Source: Dasania marina DSM 21967 (lineage in GTDB: Bacteria; Pseudomonadota; Gammaproteobacteria; Pseudomonadales; Dasaniaceae). From it: DNA of 64,000 nucleotides. Made by a program: the position numbers and the translations under genes. A model generated the notes under the pieces. The model saw nothing but the letters and a program-made list of their open reading frames with translations, had not been told where the DNA came from and did not search any database. This document shows, one piece after another, positions 25,623-35,708 of this stretch (position 1 is the stretch's first letter; every line of letters begins with the position of its first letter). The stretch covers positions 81,824 through 145,823 of the forward strand of contig NZ_KB891585.1 in the NCBI RefSeq assembly GCF_000373485.1. Reading direction: 5' to 3'.

Positions 25623-26031
25623 GGTCGCCGTAACACCTTCCTTTTGGCTGAAAAGCTATCTCTGGGCGTTAAATGGTCTGGTGCTAGTGGCGCTGCTGGT
25701 TTATCAGCTGCCTTGGTATCTGTTACTGTCCATGCTGTTATTGCAGCTGCTATACGGTTATCACTGTTGGCGGCGTCATTTTTCACCGCAATGTTTACAG
25801 GCCCTGCGCCATGATCATGGCCGCTGGCAGTTGTGCTATGCCGAGGGCGATGTCGATGTGGTATTGCGCGCAGCTACCGTTTGGCCTTGGCTAATGGCGG
25901 CCAGCTATCATCAGCCACTGACTGGGCAATCACACGCAGTGTTATTGCTGGCTGATAGCTGCCAGCCAGATGATTTTCGCCGGCTTAGCGTATTATTTAA
26001 AAGCCGTAAGGCTTATCAAGCGGGTTTTTAG
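25606..26031 (+). CDS. ygfX: YgfX/CptA-like membrane protein
   Basis: This small inner-membrane protein is encoded with SdhE; in E. coli the pair was described as a toxin-antitoxin system acting on cytoskeletal proteins, but the role is debated. I start at the ATG at 25606 inside the end of sdhE (141 residues). The longer frame from 25552 would only read SdhE DNA in another frame. Two adjacent hydrophobic helices lie at about 18-55 (LNGLVLVALLVYQLPWYLLL), followed by a soluble domain ending FRRLSVLFKSRKAY, a YgfX feature. Sequence is divergent, so the name rests partly on context. Confidence 0.75.
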   Translation: MCGPLKVAVTPSFWLKSYLWALNGLVLVALLVYQLPWYLLLSMLLLQLLYGYHCWRRHFSPQCLQALRHDHGRWQLCYAEGDVDVVLRAATVWPWLMAASYHQPLTGQSHAVLLLADSCQPDDFRRLSVLFKSRKAYQAGF

Positions 26032-26046
26032 CGGTTCATTTATAGG

Positions 26047-27636
26047 CTATTGCAGCGGCTCTTTCTTGCTGGGATAGAGTATGGTGTCCTCGGCTTCAGC
26101 TAGTGCGTTGGGGTAGTCCAGGGTGTAGTGCAGGCCACGGCTTTCTTTACGGCTTAGTGCCGAGCGTATAATCAATTCGGCGACTGTGGCGAGGTTGCGC
26201 AGCTCTAATAAATCATTGCTGACCTTGTAGTTGCTGTAATACTCATTAATTTCCTGTTGCAGTAATTCGGCCCGGCGCAGTGCCCGTTGCAGGCGTTTAT
26301 TGGTGCGAACTATACCTACGTAATCCCACATAAAGCGGCGCAACTCATCCCAGTTGTGGGAGATAACCACGTCCTCGTCCGAATCGGTAACCTGCGATTC
26401 ATCCCAGGGGTTAATCTGTAATTTAGGGAAGTCCTGATCCAGATTAGCCATCATATGTTGCGCTGCCGAACGGCCATACACTAAGCACTCTAATAAAGAG
26501 TTACTGGCCATACGGTTAGCACCGTGCAGGCCGGTAAAGGAGGTTTCGCCTATGGCATAGAGGCTGGCGATATCGGTGCTACTGTGTTGGTCAACCATAA
26601 CGCCGCCGCAGGTGTAGTGGGCGGCGGGCACTACTGGCATGGGGTCGCGGGTAATGTCTATGCCCAGTTCTAGGCAGCGAGCTTTTACCGTGGGGAAATG
26701 ATGCAAAATAAAATCGGGTGATCGGTGGCTGATATCCAAATACACGCAGTCGCTGCCTAGGCGTTTCATTTCATGGTCAATGGCGCGTGCCACGATATCC
26801 CTAGGTGCTAACTCGCCGCGCTTATCAAAGCGGTGCATAAAGCGCTCGCCGTTAGGTAGTAATAAACGGCCACCTTCACCGCGTATCGCCTCGGTAATCA
26901 AAAAAGATTTGGCCTCGGGGTGATACAGGCAGGTGGGATGAAATTGGTTGAACTCCATATTGGCTACCCGGCAGCCTGCGCGCCAAGCCATGGCGATGCC
27001 ATCACCGCTGGCACCGTCGGGGTTGCTGGTATAAAGATAGGCCTTGCTGGCACCGCCAGTGCTTAGGGCGACATACTTGGCTTGAAATAGGTCGACATGG
27101 CCGGTGTTGCGATCGAGCACATAGGCGCCGTGGCACTGGCCTTGGCGGGTGATCAGGTCTATCGCTACGCGCTGTTCATAGATGTGTATATTGTCGGCTT
27201 CTATAGCTCGCTGTATCAACGTTTCTGACACGGCCCGGCCGGTGGCATCTGCCGCGTGAATGATGCGGCGGTGGCTGTGGCCGCCTTCTTTGGTGAGGTG
27301 GAAGGACTGACTGGGGTCAGTGTTGCGAGTAAATTGCACGCCTTGCTCAACTAACCAATTGACTAAGTCATTGCTATTGTTAACGGTGAAGGCCACGGCA
27401 TCTTCGTGGCAAAGGTCGGCACCGGCGGTAAGAGTGTCAGCAATATGGGCAGCGCAGGAATCTTCCTCGTCCAATACTGCCGCTATACCCCCTTGGGCGT
27501 AATAGGTGGCGCCCTGGTTGAGCTCACCTTTGCAGATGAGAGCGACCTGTAAGCTGGGGTCTAAGTGCAAAGCCAAGGAAAGGCCGGCAGCGCCACTGCC
27601 TATAATTAAAACATCGTGTTGAAGGACTGTGCTCAT
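26047..27636 (-). CDS. nadB: L-aspartate oxidase
   Basis: This FAD enzyme oxidises L-aspartate to iminoaspartate, the first step of de novo NAD synthesis, with nadA product next. The 529-residue protein has the FAD fold [13 protein letters not shown] (13-25) and the active-site region AALDEEDS-like [10 protein letters not shown]. Other fumarate reductase-family blocks are [17 protein letters not shown] and [22 protein letters not shown]-terminal helices are as in NadB. It converges with ygfX with a gap of about 15 bp and is divergent from rpoE, the same rpoE-nadB neighbourhood found in E. coli and pseudomonads. Confidence 0.97.
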   Translation of the reverse strand: MSTVLQHDVLIIGSGAAGLSLALHLDPSLQVALICKGELNQGATYYAQGGIAAVLDEEDSCAAHIADTLTAGADLCHEDAVAFTVNNSNDLVNWLVEQGVQFTRNTDPSQSFHLTKEGGHSHRRIIHAADATGRAVSETLIQRAIEADNIHIYEQRVAIDLITRQGQCHGAYVLDRNTGHVDLFQAKYVALSTGGASKAYLYTSNPDGASGDGIAMAWRAGCRVANMEFNQFHPTCLYHPEAKSFLITEAIRGEGGRLLLPNGERFMHRFDKRGELAPRDIVARAIDHEMKRLGSDCVYLDISHRSPDFILHHFPTVKARCLELGIDITRDPMPVVPAAHYTCGGVMVDQHSSTDIASLYAIGETSFTGLHGANRMASNSLLECLVYGRSAAQHMMANLDQDFPKLQINPWDESQVTDSDEDVVISHNWDELRRFMWDYVGIVRTNKRLQRALRRAELLQQEINEYYSNYKVSNDLLELRNLATVAELIIRSALSRKESRGLHYTLDYPNALAEAEDTILYPSKKEPLQ

Positions 27637-27824
27637 AAAAGGGAGAGGTGCTTTATTAATTAATGGTTTTTTCTAGTGAGAGGGTCGCGTAAACTCGCCA
27701 CTGATTTGCTGGCTACAATATGCGCGTAGTATAAGCCCGTAAGCACAAAAAGCGAAATTAAACAGCGTGTTAGCGGAACTATACAAAAAGTAGGGGCTCT
27801 TAGGAGGCAAGCATAAAGCATGAA

Positions 27825-27852
27825 AGAACTTTCACCACACACTACGGTCAAG
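27825..27852 (+). promoter_or_regulatory. sigma-E-type autoregulatory promoter of rpoE
   Basis: GAACTT at 27826-27831 is followed after 16 bases by TCAAG at 27848. The RpoE/AlgU consensus is GAACTT-N16/17-TCtgA, so the -35 is perfect and the -10 begins with the conserved TC. It lies 35-60 bases upstream of the rpoE start, where autoregulated sigma-E promoters are expected. Confidence 0.6.
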
Positions 27853-27886
27853 CCATTGAATAAGAAGTACCCGATTTGGGGGAGCA

Positions 27887-28480
27887 ATGTCTAGCACCCC
27901 ACAGGCTGACCAACAACTCGTTAAGCGGGTGCAGCAAGGCGATAAGCGAGCCTACGACTTACTGGTATTAAAGTACCAGCACAAGATCTTTGGCTTGATT
28001 TCCCGCTATATACGCGATCATTCCGAAATTCAGGATGTGGCGCAGGAGGCTTTTATTAAGGCTTATCGTGCACTACCTAATTTTCGTGGCGACAGTGCGT
28101 TTTATACTTGGCTGTACCGGATTGCGATTAATACCGCGAAGAACCATTTGGTATCTCGCGGGCGTCGCCCGCCTAGCGCCGATATAGATGTAGAAGATGC
28201 GGAACATTTTGAGGGTGACTCCCCTCTAAAGGATATTGAAAATCCAGAGAACGCCTTGTTTGGTGAAGAGTTGAAAGCGGTATTGGATAACGCGATAGCA
28301 GATTTACCCAGTGACTTGCGCACAGCACTAACCTTGCGCGAGTTGGAAGATTTTAGTTATGAGGATATCGCCGATGTGATGGGTTGCCCGGTAGGTACGG
28401 TGCGATCACGAATATTTCGGGCCAGGGAGGCAGTGGATAAACAGGTACGAGCGCAGATGGATGGTTTACCAACCGTTTAA
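27887..28480 (+). CDS. rpoE: envelope-stress sigma factor RpoE/AlgU
   Basis: This ECF sigma factor directs RNA polymerase to envelope-stress genes, held inactive by RseA. The 197-residue protein has region 2 (LVLKYQHKIFGLISRYIRD, then DVAQEAFIKAYRALPNFRGDSAFYTWLYRIAINTAKN) and region 4 (LPSDLRTALTLRELEDFSYE and GCPVGTVRSRIFRAREA). This is essentially the E. coli/Pseudomonas RpoE sequence. It heads rpoE-rseA-rseB-rseC. A GGGGGAG ribosome site precedes the ATG, and a sigma-E-like promoter lies upstream. Confidence 0.98.
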   Translation: MSSTPQADQQLVKRVQQGDKRAYDLLVLKYQHKIFGLISRYIRDHSEIQDVAQEAFIKAYRALPNFRGDSAFYTWLYRIAINTAKNHLVSRGRRPPSADIDVEDAEHFEGDSPLKDIENPENALFGEELKAVLDNAIADLPSDLRTALTLRELEDFSYEDIADVMGCPVGTVRSRIFRAREAVDKQVRAQMDGLPTV

Positions 28481-28533
28481 CTTGGCTAACAGCAGCCAGC
28501 AGCCGCGGCATGAGAATGAAGGTAGGGTAGTTT

Positions 28534-29172
28534 ATGAGTGAGCAATTGCGAGAAGCATTGTCGGCATTAAAAGACGGTGAAACGGATGAGCTGGAATTAC
28601 GTCGCTTGTTAAAACAAGGCGATACTCAGGAGCAGGATCAACACTGGCAATCTATGCATAGGATGGCAGATGTGATGGCAGGGCGTGATGGCCAAGCTTT
28701 TTTGCAGTGGGATATTAGTGCCAAGGTCGCGGCAGCTATTGCTGATGAGCCTGCGCATAATGTAAATGAAACGCCGGCAGCGCCTAAAATTGCTCGAAAC
28801 TGGTATAAGCCGGTAGCGGGTTTTGCCGTGGCAGCCTCGGTGACTATGGCGATAGTGTTAGGCGGCCAAAGCTTAATGACGCCGAATACGGGATTAACGC
28901 CTGCGGCTAATACCTTAGCCTCAGGGAATAGTGGTAGAGTTTACCCTGCACAATTAGCGGCTAATGGTGTCGGTAATGTCACTGTTAGCGCCACCTTGGC
29001 TCAGCAATGGCCGACACCTGGCACGGGTTTGTCTAGAGCGATAGAGAAGGGCGATTTAACCGCAGAGCAGCGTTTGCATCAATATATGTTGGAGCACACT
29101 GAACAATCTTCTCTCAATAACGGCCAAGGCATGATGAACTTTGCCCGCGTTGCTAGTTACGAGGCGCAATAA
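28534..29172 (+). CDS. rseA: anti-sigma-E factor RseA/MucA
   Basis: This single-pass inner-membrane protein binds RpoE and releases it after regulated proteolysis by DegS and RseP. The 212-residue protein opens with the anti-sigma domain (EQLREALSALKDGETDELEL). One membrane helix lies at about 93-112 (PVAGFAVAASVTMAIVLGG), and the rest is periplasmic. The C-terminal YxF-type DegS signal is not evident; the protein ends VASYEAQ. The rseB start follows the stop immediately, so the genes are translationally linked. Confidence 0.92.
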   Translation: MSEQLREALSALKDGETDELELRRLLKQGDTQEQDQHWQSMHRMADVMAGRDGQAFLQWDISAKVAAAIADEPAHNVNETPAAPKIARNWYKPVAGFAVAASVTMAIVLGGQSLMTPNTGLTPAANTLASGNSGRVYPAQLAANGVGNVTVSATLAQQWPTPGTGLSRAIEKGDLTAEQRLHQYMLEHTEQSSLNNGQGMMNFARVASYEAQ

Positions 29173-30105
29173 ATGATGTGGCGTGCTATGGCTGTGTTGT
29201 CGCTAGCCTTGCTAACGGCGGTCAATCTGGCTGTTGCTGAGCCTCTGGCTGCGCAAGACTGGCTGCAAAAAATGTCTAGCAGCCATAGACAGTTAAATTA
29301 TCAGGGGCTGTTTACCTATGAGCAGGCCGATAACATCCAGACCATGCGTATTTTTCATGCATTGATAGATGGTGAAGAGTATGAGCGCTTAGAGCGGCTC
29401 AACAGCAGTGAGCTTAATGTGGTGCGCAAAGGCCATGGCCCCAGTTGTATGCATGCAGGTGACAAGCTGATCAATCTGCTAAAACAGCAATTCCATAGCC
29501 AGGCGGGCATGGCCCATTTTTATGATTTTTCGTTGGCCGGCTACGATAGAGTGGCAGGCCGCAAAGTGGTAGTTTTGGCGATAATGCCCAGAGATAAACA
29601 CCGCTTTGGCCACCGACTGTCACTGGATGAAGAAACGGGGCTGTTACTGCGCGGTGTGCAATACAGTACCGACAACAAAGTATTGGAGCGCTTTCAGTTT
29701 GTAGAGCTGGAGTTGAACGTCGATATTCCTGCCCATATCTTTAGTGATCCCAAACATTCCCAGCAGGCTGCCCATATCGCCCCCGGTGTTAGCGATGATC
29801 ACCATTATGCCTGGCGTTTAAACTGGGTGCCTGGTGGTTTTAAGCCTATATCAGGCACACCTAAAAAAACCACTGTTGATAGTCAAACCTTTACTGATGG
29901 CCTGGCGGTGTTTTCTGTATTTGTAGAGCCCCATAACAACAGTAGCCCCAATGCGGGGGTGCAGGGCAGGGCACAGCGCGGTGCTACCATGGCCTATTCC
30001 AGAGCCTTTCAGCTTAACGGTACAACCTATAGGGTCACAGTAGTGGGTGAAATTCCCCAGCTTACCGCTGAGCGCGTCGCCGCCTCTATAGTAGCGGCTA
30101 GCTAA
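29173..30105 (+). CDS. rseB: periplasmic sigma-E regulator RseB/MucB
   Basis: RseB binds the periplasmic part of RseA and shields it from DegS, releasing it when it binds lipopolysaccharide or other envelope signals. A signal peptide is clear (residues ~1-22, cleaved after AVAEP-like VNLAVA). The N-terminal MucB/LolA-like domain has QDWLQKMSSSHRQLNYQG, and the C-terminal domain ends WVPGGFKPI to VTVVGEIPQLTAERVA. It has the expected 310 residues and sits between rseA and rseC. Confidence 0.95.
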   Translation: MMWRAMAVLSLALLTAVNLAVAEPLAAQDWLQKMSSSHRQLNYQGLFTYEQADNIQTMRIFHALIDGEEYERLERLNSSELNVVRKGHGPSCMHAGDKLINLLKQQFHSQAGMAHFYDFSLAGYDRVAGRKVVVLAIMPRDKHRFGHRLSLDEETGLLLRGVQYSTDNKVLERFQFVELELNVDIPAHIFSDPKHSQQAAHIAPGVSDDHHYAWRLNWVPGGFKPISGTPKKTTVDSQTFTDGLAVFSVFVEPHNNSSPNAGVQGRAQRGATMAYSRAFQLNGTTYRVTVVGEIPQLTAERVAASIVAAS

Positions 30106-30107
30106 TT

Positions 30108-30587
30108 ATGATGAGCGAAGTAGCCAGAGTGCTAGCGGTAGATAAGCAGCACTTATGGGTAGAAACACTGCAAAAAAGCACCTGCAATAGTTGTTCGGCA
30201 CAAAAAGGCTGCGGTTATGGGTTGATGAATGAAGCTGCTCATCAGCGCCGCAATCATTTGAAAGTGGTTATACCTGCAGAAGATAGCTGTCATTATCAGG
30301 TGGACGATAAGGTGCAGTTGCAATTCCCCGAGCATTTATTAGTCAGTGGCGCTTTATTAGTTTATCTGCTGCCTCTGCTAAGCATGTTAGCTGCCGGTGC
30401 TGTCGCGAGTTATTGGTTTAGCCTAGAGGGTGAGATAGTACTGGCTTCAGCAGTTGGCTTGCTGCTGGGTTTTGTATTGGTTTGGTGGCGCTCTCGCGGC
30501 CAGAGTAATATTCTCGCTGCGCAGGTGAGAGTCACGTTGAGTGGTAGGGCCAAAACCGCCTGTGGCGATATTATTCACAGCGCGTAA
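30108..30587 (+). CDS. rseC: SoxR-reducing/RseC-family membrane protein
   Basis: RseC/MucC is a small inner-membrane protein of the sigma-E locus that also belongs to the SoxR-reducing system family. The 159-residue protein has the four-cysteine N-terminal cluster STCNSCSAQKGCGYG (24-38). Two membrane helices follow at about 82-103 and 107-127. Two ATGs at 30108 and 30111 are both usable starts. It follows rseB after two bases. Confidence 0.93.
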   Translation: MMSEVARVLAVDKQHLWVETLQKSTCNSCSAQKGCGYGLMNEAAHQRRNHLKVVIPAEDSCHYQVDDKVQLQFPEHLLVSGALLVYLLPLLSMLAAGAVASYWFSLEGEIVLASAVGLLLGFVLVWWRSRGQSNILAAQVRVTLSGRAKTACGDIIHSA

Positions 30588-30750
30588 GTTTCTATAGGTA
30601 TTCTAAAAGCGCTATTCATAGCTAGATTATCCCCTTTCCTGTAAAATTCGCCGTTTGATTGAAACGAGTCTTATTCGGCCTAACTGTATATCGTGTTGTT
30701 AGGGGCTGTGATAAGTGTATTTATGTAGTTTTTTGAAAGTGGTTTAGCGA

Positions 30751-32550
30751 GTGAGTAACTTAGATTTAATTCGAAATTTTTCCATCATTGCCCATATAGA
30801 TCACGGTAAATCGACCCTCGCCGATCGCTTTATTCAAACCTGTGGTGGCCTTAGTGCCCGCGAGATGGGCGCGCAAGTGCTGGACTCTATGGATATAGAG
30901 CGCGAGCGCGGTATTACCATTAAGGCCCAAAGCGTCACCCTCAATTACAATGCCAAAAACGGTAAAACCTACCAACTTAACTTTATCGATACGCCTGGGC
31001 ATGTGGATTTCTCCTATGAAGTTTCCCGTTCACTGGCAGCTTGTGAAGGTGCGTTGTTGGTGGTGGATGCGGCGCAAGGGGTAGAGGCGCAATCGGTAGC
31101 CAATTGTTACACCGCTATAGAGCAGGGTTTAGAAGTGCTGCCTGTGCTCAATAAAATGGACTTGCCGCAAGCCGATCCTGATACTGTTAAGCAAGAAATA
31201 GAAGAAATTATAGGCTTAGATGCTTCTCATGCCATAGCCGTGAGTGCTAAATCCGGCATGGGCGTGGATGATTTACTAGAGCAGTTAGTCGAGTTAATAC
31301 CACCGCCGGTAGGTAATCTTGATGGCGACTTACAGGCGCTGATTATCGATTCTTGGTTTGATAATTACTTGGGCATAGTCTCGTTGGTGCGTGTTAAGCA
31401 TGGTCAGCTGCGCAAAGGCGATAAAATCATTATGAAGTCTACCGGTAAGCAGCATATTACCGATAGTGTCGGTATTTTTACCCCCAAGCGTCTGGTGACA
31501 GGCGTATTAAAAGCGGGTGAAGTCGGTTTTGTAGTTGCCGGTATTAAAGACATACACGGCGCGCCTGTGGGCGATACTATTACCCACGCCAGTACCCCCA
31601 ATGTTACGCAGTTGCCTGGCTTCAAAAAAGTGAAACCGCAGGTTTATGCGGGTCTGTTTACCGTTAATTCTGACGATTACGAATCCTTCCGAGATGCTCT
31701 GGCAAAGTTAACGCTCAACGATGCATCGTTGTTTTACGAGCCCGAAAGTTCGGACGCACTAGGCTTTGGTTTTCGCATAGGTTTCCTAGGCATGTTGCAC
31801 ATGGAAATTATTCAGGAGCGTTTAGAGCGGGAATACAATCTCGATTTAATTACCACTGCCCCTACGGTTATTTACCAAGTGCTCACCAAGCAAGGCGAGG
31901 TGTTAATGGTAGATAACCCTTCGGCCTTACCCGATCCGGGCATCTTAGACGAGGTGCGCGAACCTATTTGTCTCGCCAATATGTTAGTGCCGCAAGAATA
32001 TTTAGGTGCGGTGATTACCCTGTGCGTAGAAAAGCGCGGTGTGCAAAAAGAGATGCAGTTTTTAGGTAAACAGGTAGCGGTTAGCTATGAGTTGCCTATG
32101 AATGAAGTGGTATTAGATTTCTTCGATAGGCTAAAGTCCGTTAGCCGTGGCTACGCTTCTTTGGACTACAGCTTTGAGCGTTTTCAAGAAGCACCGCTGG
32201 TTAAGCTGGATGTGTTGATTAATGGCGATCGCGTCGATGCCTTGTCGATAATCGTACACAGAGACCAAGCACAAAGCCGTGGTAGATCCTTAACCGAAAA
32301 AATGAAAGAGTTAATCCCTAGGCAGATGTTTGATGTCGCTATACAGGCCGCCATAGGTGGTCAAATTGTAGCCAGGCAGTCGGTGAAAGCACTGCGCAAA
32401 AACGTAACCGCTAAATGCTATGGTGGTGATATTAGTCGTAAGCGCAAACTGTTAGAAAAACAAAAGGCTGGTAAAAAGCGCATGAAACGAGTGGGTAATG
32501 TAGAAATTCCGCAGAGCGCGTTTTTAGCGGTGTTAAAAGTTGATAGTTAA
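30751..32550 (+). CDS. lepA: elongation factor 4 (LepA)
   Basis: LepA is a ribosome-associated GTPase that affects translation and 30S biogenesis. The 599 residues include the G1 loop [10 protein letters not shown]3 DTPGHVDF, G4 NKMD and the LepA-specific C-terminal domain with [17 protein letters not shown]. The start is GTG at 30751. It is followed by lepB after about 40 bp, the standard lepA-lepB operon. The 163 bp gap from rseC suggests its own promoter. Confidence 0.98.
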   Translation: MSNLDLIRNFSIIAHIDHGKSTLADRFIQTCGGLSAREMGAQVLDSMDIERERGITIKAQSVTLNYNAKNGKTYQLNFIDTPGHVDFSYEVSRSLAACEGALLVVDAAQGVEAQSVANCYTAIEQGLEVLPVLNKMDLPQADPDTVKQEIEEIIGLDASHAIAVSAKSGMGVDDLLEQLVELIPPPVGNLDGDLQALIIDSWFDNYLGIVSLVRVKHGQLRKGDKIIMKSTGKQHITDSVGIFTPKRLVTGVLKAGEVGFVVAGIKDIHGAPVGDTITHASTPNVTQLPGFKKVKPQVYAGLFTVNSDDYESFRDALAKLTLNDASLFYEPESSDALGFGFRIGFLGMLHMEIIQERLEREYNLDLITTAPTVIYQVLTKQGEVLMVDNPSALPDPGILDEVREPICLANMLVPQEYLGAVITLCVEKRGVQKEMQFLGKQVAVSYELPMNEVVLDFFDRLKSVSRGYASLDYSFERFQEAPLVKLDVLINGDRVDALSIIVHRDQAQSRGRSLTEKMKELIPRQMFDVAIQAAIGGQIVARQSVKALRKNVTAKCYGGDISRKRKLLEKQKAGKKRMKRVGNVEIPQSAFLAVLKVDS

Positions 32551-32592
32551 GCTTTAGTCCTTAACCTTTAAATATAATGATTGGATGTAAAT

Positions 32593-33648
32593 ATGGTTAA
32601 TACGCTGTTATTTGTTGTTTCAGGCATGAGTTTATTGCTGTGGCTAATGCAGGAAAAATTTGCCCGACCACAAATACAAGTACAGTTAGATCGCTGTATT
32701 AATGAAGGGCAATCACTATCTGCTGACGAACTACTAGTAAAAACTGTACCCGGTTGGTCAGAGTGGTTTTACCGTGCCACCTTTATTATGTGGCTGGCTT
32801 GGGGCGCGTCTATCTTCTTAGTGAAAGATGGCGACTTCGCGCTGGTACTGGTGTGGCTAACCTTGTTTAGTGGTGTGGTGTATGCCTTAGATCATTTTTG
32901 TTTTGCGCATAAGCGCAACAACTATGTGGATTCGCCCTCGGTAACGGCATTTTTAGGACGCTATGTGGCCGAGCAAAAAGAGTTATTACTCAGCAACTAT
33001 GGCCGCGAGTTGATTTTGGCGGAATACGCCAAGTCTTTTTTTCCAGTGTTATTCGTGGTGGTGTTGCTGCGCTCTTTTATTGTAGAGCCTTTCCAAATTC
33101 CCTCCGCCTCTATGGTACCCACTCTCAAAGTGGGTGATTATATTTTGGTGAATAAATTTAGCTATGGTCTACGCCTGCCCGTGTTAGGTACCAAAATTAT
33201 GGCAGTGGGTGAGCCGCAGCGTGGTGATGTGATGGTGTTTTTTCCTCCCCATGATCCGCGTTATTTTATTAAACGGGTAATAGGCTTGCCTGGCGATGAA
33301 ATTGTTTATAGCAACAAAACTTTAACCATCAACGGCGAGTTTATGCCGCAGGCGTTTGTGGCGCAAATTCACGAATCTGGCCAAGCAGTTAAACTCTATA
33401 ATGAGCAATTTGGCGACAGCAGCCACACCATACACAATACCATGGCTATAGACCGTGGCGGTTTTACCATGGTGGTGCCGCAAGGCCATTATTTTATGAT
33501 GGGCGATAATCGTGATAACAGCAGCGATAGTCGTTTCTGGGGGCCAGTGCCAGAGCAAAACATCGTAGGCAAGGCATTTGCTAAATGGATGTATTGGCCG
33601 TCTATAACCCAGTTGCCCAGTTTTAGCCGCGCCGGTGTGATTGAATAA
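32593..33648 (+). CDS. lepB: signal peptidase I
   Basis: This inner-membrane serine-lysine protease removes signal peptides from exported proteins. Positions are from the ATG at 32593, which has GGA seven bases upstream (a TTG at 32581 is an alternative). The catalytic S173 lies in PSASMVP, K227 in FIKRVIG, and GDNRDNSSDSRFWGPV is box E. At about 351 residues it is longer than E. coli LepB (324). Hydrophobic segments near 3-20, 62-77, 84-100 and 147-162 suggest more membrane crossings than the usual two. Confidence 0.95.
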   Translation: MVNTLLFVVSGMSLLLWLMQEKFARPQIQVQLDRCINEGQSLSADELLVKTVPGWSEWFYRATFIMWLAWGASIFLVKDGDFALVLVWLTLFSGVVYALDHFCFAHKRNNYVDSPSVTAFLGRYVAEQKELLLSNYGRELILAEYAKSFFPVLFVVVLLRSFIVEPFQIPSASMVPTLKVGDYILVNKFSYGLRLPVLGTKIMAVGEPQRGDVMVFFPPHDPRYFIKRVIGLPGDEIVYSNKTLTINGEFMPQAFVAQIHESGQAVKLYNEQFGDSSHTIHNTMAIDRGGFTMVVPQGHYFMMGDNRDNSSDSRFWGPVPEQNIVGKAFAKWMYWPSITQLPSFSRAGVIE

Positions 33649-33715
33649 AACGCTAGCGGGTATTATGGCAAAAACACACTACAATACTGTCAAAAACAAT
33701 AAGTGGAGAAACATT

Positions 33716-34093
33716 ATGGTAAGCCCTATACGCCAGCGTGGTCTGTCAGGTTTAAGCCTATTAATGGTGTTGTTATTAATTGGTTTTTTTGCAACGGTAT
33801 TCGTGAAATTATTGCCCATCTATATGAGTTCGTGGACGGTTAAAAGTGTTTTGACCTCTATAGTCGAAGAGGGTGGTACTGGAATGACGCCTGCGGAGAT
33901 ACGCAAGAAAATTGACCGTTCATTCAATATGAACCAAGTTACGGTTATTACCACTAAAGATATAGACATTAAACGTGAAAAAAGCGGCAAAGTTAAAATC
34001 AATGCCAACTACGAACAGCGCGTTCCTTTTATGCAAAATGTGGATGTGGTGGTGAAATTCGAGAAGCTTCAATTTGAAGTGCAAGGTAAGTAA
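33716..34093 (+). CDS. DUF4845 membrane-anchored protein
   Basis: This short protein of unknown function is commonly found between lepB and rnc. I start at the ATG at 33716, with GGAG nine bases upstream (125 residues). The frame stays open to 33641 but adds an unlikely hydrophilic stretch overlapping lepB. One N-terminal membrane helix (SLLMVLLLIGFFATVFVKLL) is followed by a small periplasmic domain ending VPFMQNVDVVVKFEKLQFEV. The pilin-like layout, short basic leader then helix, is visible, but no prepilin cleavage motif is convincing. Confidence 0.85.
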   Translation: MVSPIRQRGLSGLSLLMVLLLIGFFATVFVKLLPIYMSSWTVKSVLTSIVEEGGTGMTPAEIRKKIDRSFNMNQVTVITTKDIDIKREKSGKVKINANYEQRVPFMQNVDVVVKFEKLQFEVQGK

Positions 34094-34099
34094 TTTATA

Positions 34100-34777
34100 G
34101 TGACAGTATCTACGCAACGTTTATTGGCCAAGCTGGGCTATGAGTTTAAGGATAGCCAATTACTAGAGCTGGCACTGAGTCATCGCAGCGTGGGGGCAAA
34201 AAACAATGAGCGCCTAGAGTTTTTAGGCGATTCTATTGTTAATTTTGTTATTGCAGAAAGCCTGTTCGAGCGTTTTCCCAAATTAAAAGAAGGCGAGCTT
34301 AGCCAAATGCGCGCGCAGATGGTTAAGGGTAAGACCCTGGCTGAAATAGCCCGTGAGTTTGAGTTGGGTGATTATTTAAAGCTGGGGCAGGGTGAAATGA
34401 AAAGCGGAGGCTTTCGCCGTGAATCCATTTTGGCCGATACCGTAGAAGCCTTGATAGGTGCCATCTATTTAGACTCAGATATGTTGCAGTGTCGCGAACG
34501 CGTGCTGAGCTGGTATCACTCGCGCTTAGAGGCTATAGCCTCTAAGAAAAGTCACAAAGACGCCAAAACCACTTTACAAGAAATACTACAGGCTAAAAAG
34601 AAAGCCCTGCCTGTATATACGTTGATAGAAACCAGTGGTGAGGATCATGATCAACACTTTCAGATTGCCTGTGAGATACCCGGGCTGCCCAACTGTATAG
34701 GTGAGGGCGGTAATCGGCGCAGTGCCGAACAAGCAGCCGCAGCGGCGGCGATAGAATTAATCGAAAACAGCCTCTAG
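34100..34777 (+). CDS. rnc: ribonuclease III
   Basis: It cleaves double-stranded RNA, including rRNA precursors and regulatory hairpins. The signature [17 protein letters not shown] and the second acidic site [13 protein letters not shown] are intact. The C-terminal dsRNA-binding domain ends [21 protein letters not shown]. It has 225 residues and a GTG start. It lies six bases after DUF4845 and 16 bases before era, the conserved rnc-era-recO operon. Confidence 0.98.
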   Translation: MTVSTQRLLAKLGYEFKDSQLLELALSHRSVGAKNNERLEFLGDSIVNFVIAESLFERFPKLKEGELSQMRAQMVKGKTLAEIAREFELGDYLKLGQGEMKSGGFRRESILADTVEALIGAIYLDSDMLQCRERVLSWYHSRLEAIASKKSHKDAKTTLQEILQAKKKALPVYTLIETSGEDHDQHFQIACEIPGLPNCIGEGGNRRSAEQAAAAAAIELIENSL

Positions 34778-34793
34778 GCTGGCAGGAAATATT

Positions 34794-35696
34794 ATGAGCG
34801 AAACACGCTGTGGTTATGTAGCGATAGTAGGCCGTCCTAATGTCGGCAAGTCTACCTTGCTTAACCATATATTAGGTCAAAAAATTAGTATCACTTCGCG
34901 CAAGCCGCAAACCACGCGGCATAGAGTGCTGGGTATTAAAACTGAAAATCAGGTGCAGTCTATCTTTGTAGACACACCGGGTTTACATCAAAATGATGAT
35001 TCAGAAAAAGCGATTAACCGCTATATGAACCGCGCCGCCAGCTCGGCGATTACCGACGTAGACGTGGTGGTTTTTGTGGTCGACCGAGGCAAGTGGACCA
35101 CCGCCGATGATTGGGTGCTAGAGCAAGTTAAACGCGCCTCTTGCCCGGTAATTTTAGCGGTTAATAAAGTTGATCAAATAGAAGACAAGTCCAGCCTGCT
35201 ACCGTTTATACAAGCCGCAGAGCAAAAAATGGATTTTGCTGAAATCGTGCCGGTGTCGGCGTTACGCGATACTAACCTAGATAGTTTAGAGGCCTGTATT
35301 AACGAGCGCCTACCCAAGGGTGATTGGTTCTTCGATGAAGATCAAATTACCGACAGAAGTTCGCGCTTTATGGCGGCAGAGTTGGTGCGTGAGAAAATCA
35401 TGCGTCAGTTAGGCGCGGAAGTGCCCTATGAAATTACCGTAGAAATTGAAGAATTTAGCGATAGCGGTAAAAGTCTGCATATAGGCGCTTTGATACTGGT
35501 TGAGCGTGAAGGGCAAAAGCGTATTGTTATCGGCGACAAGGGCGCCCGTTTAAAATTAATAGGGCAGGAGGCTAGGCTGGACATGGAGAAAATGTTCGAA
35601 CGCAAGGTCATGCTCAAGCTCTGGGTTAAAGTGAAGTCAGGCTGGTCAGATGATGAAAGAGCCTTGCGTAGCCTAGGCTATAACGACTTCGATTAG
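34794..35696 (+). CDS. era: GTPase Era
   Basis: Era is an essential GTPase that binds the 3' end of 16S rRNA and helps 30S maturation. The 300-residue protein has G1 [10 protein letters not shown]3 DTPGLH, G4 NKVD, and a C-terminal KH domain with the GxxG loop inside [14 protein letters not shown]. It sits between rnc and recO. Confidence 0.98.
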   Translation: MSETRCGYVAIVGRPNVGKSTLLNHILGQKISITSRKPQTTRHRVLGIKTENQVQSIFVDTPGLHQNDDSEKAINRYMNRAASSAITDVDVVVFVVDRGKWTTADDWVLEQVKRASCPVILAVNKVDQIEDKSSLLPFIQAAEQKMDFAEIVPVSALRDTNLDSLEACINERLPKGDWFFDEDQITDRSSRFMAAELVREKIMRQLGAEVPYEITVEIEEFSDSGKSLHIGALILVEREGQKRIVIGDKGARLKLIGQEARLDMEKMFERKVMLKLWVKVKSGWSDDERALRSLGYNDFD

Positions 35697-35708
35697 TGTA
35701 GCGTCATT

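Noticed and set aside
27660-27887. Minus-strand 75-codon frame in the nadB-rpoE gap
   Set aside because: It covers the rpoE promoter region and shows no family features.
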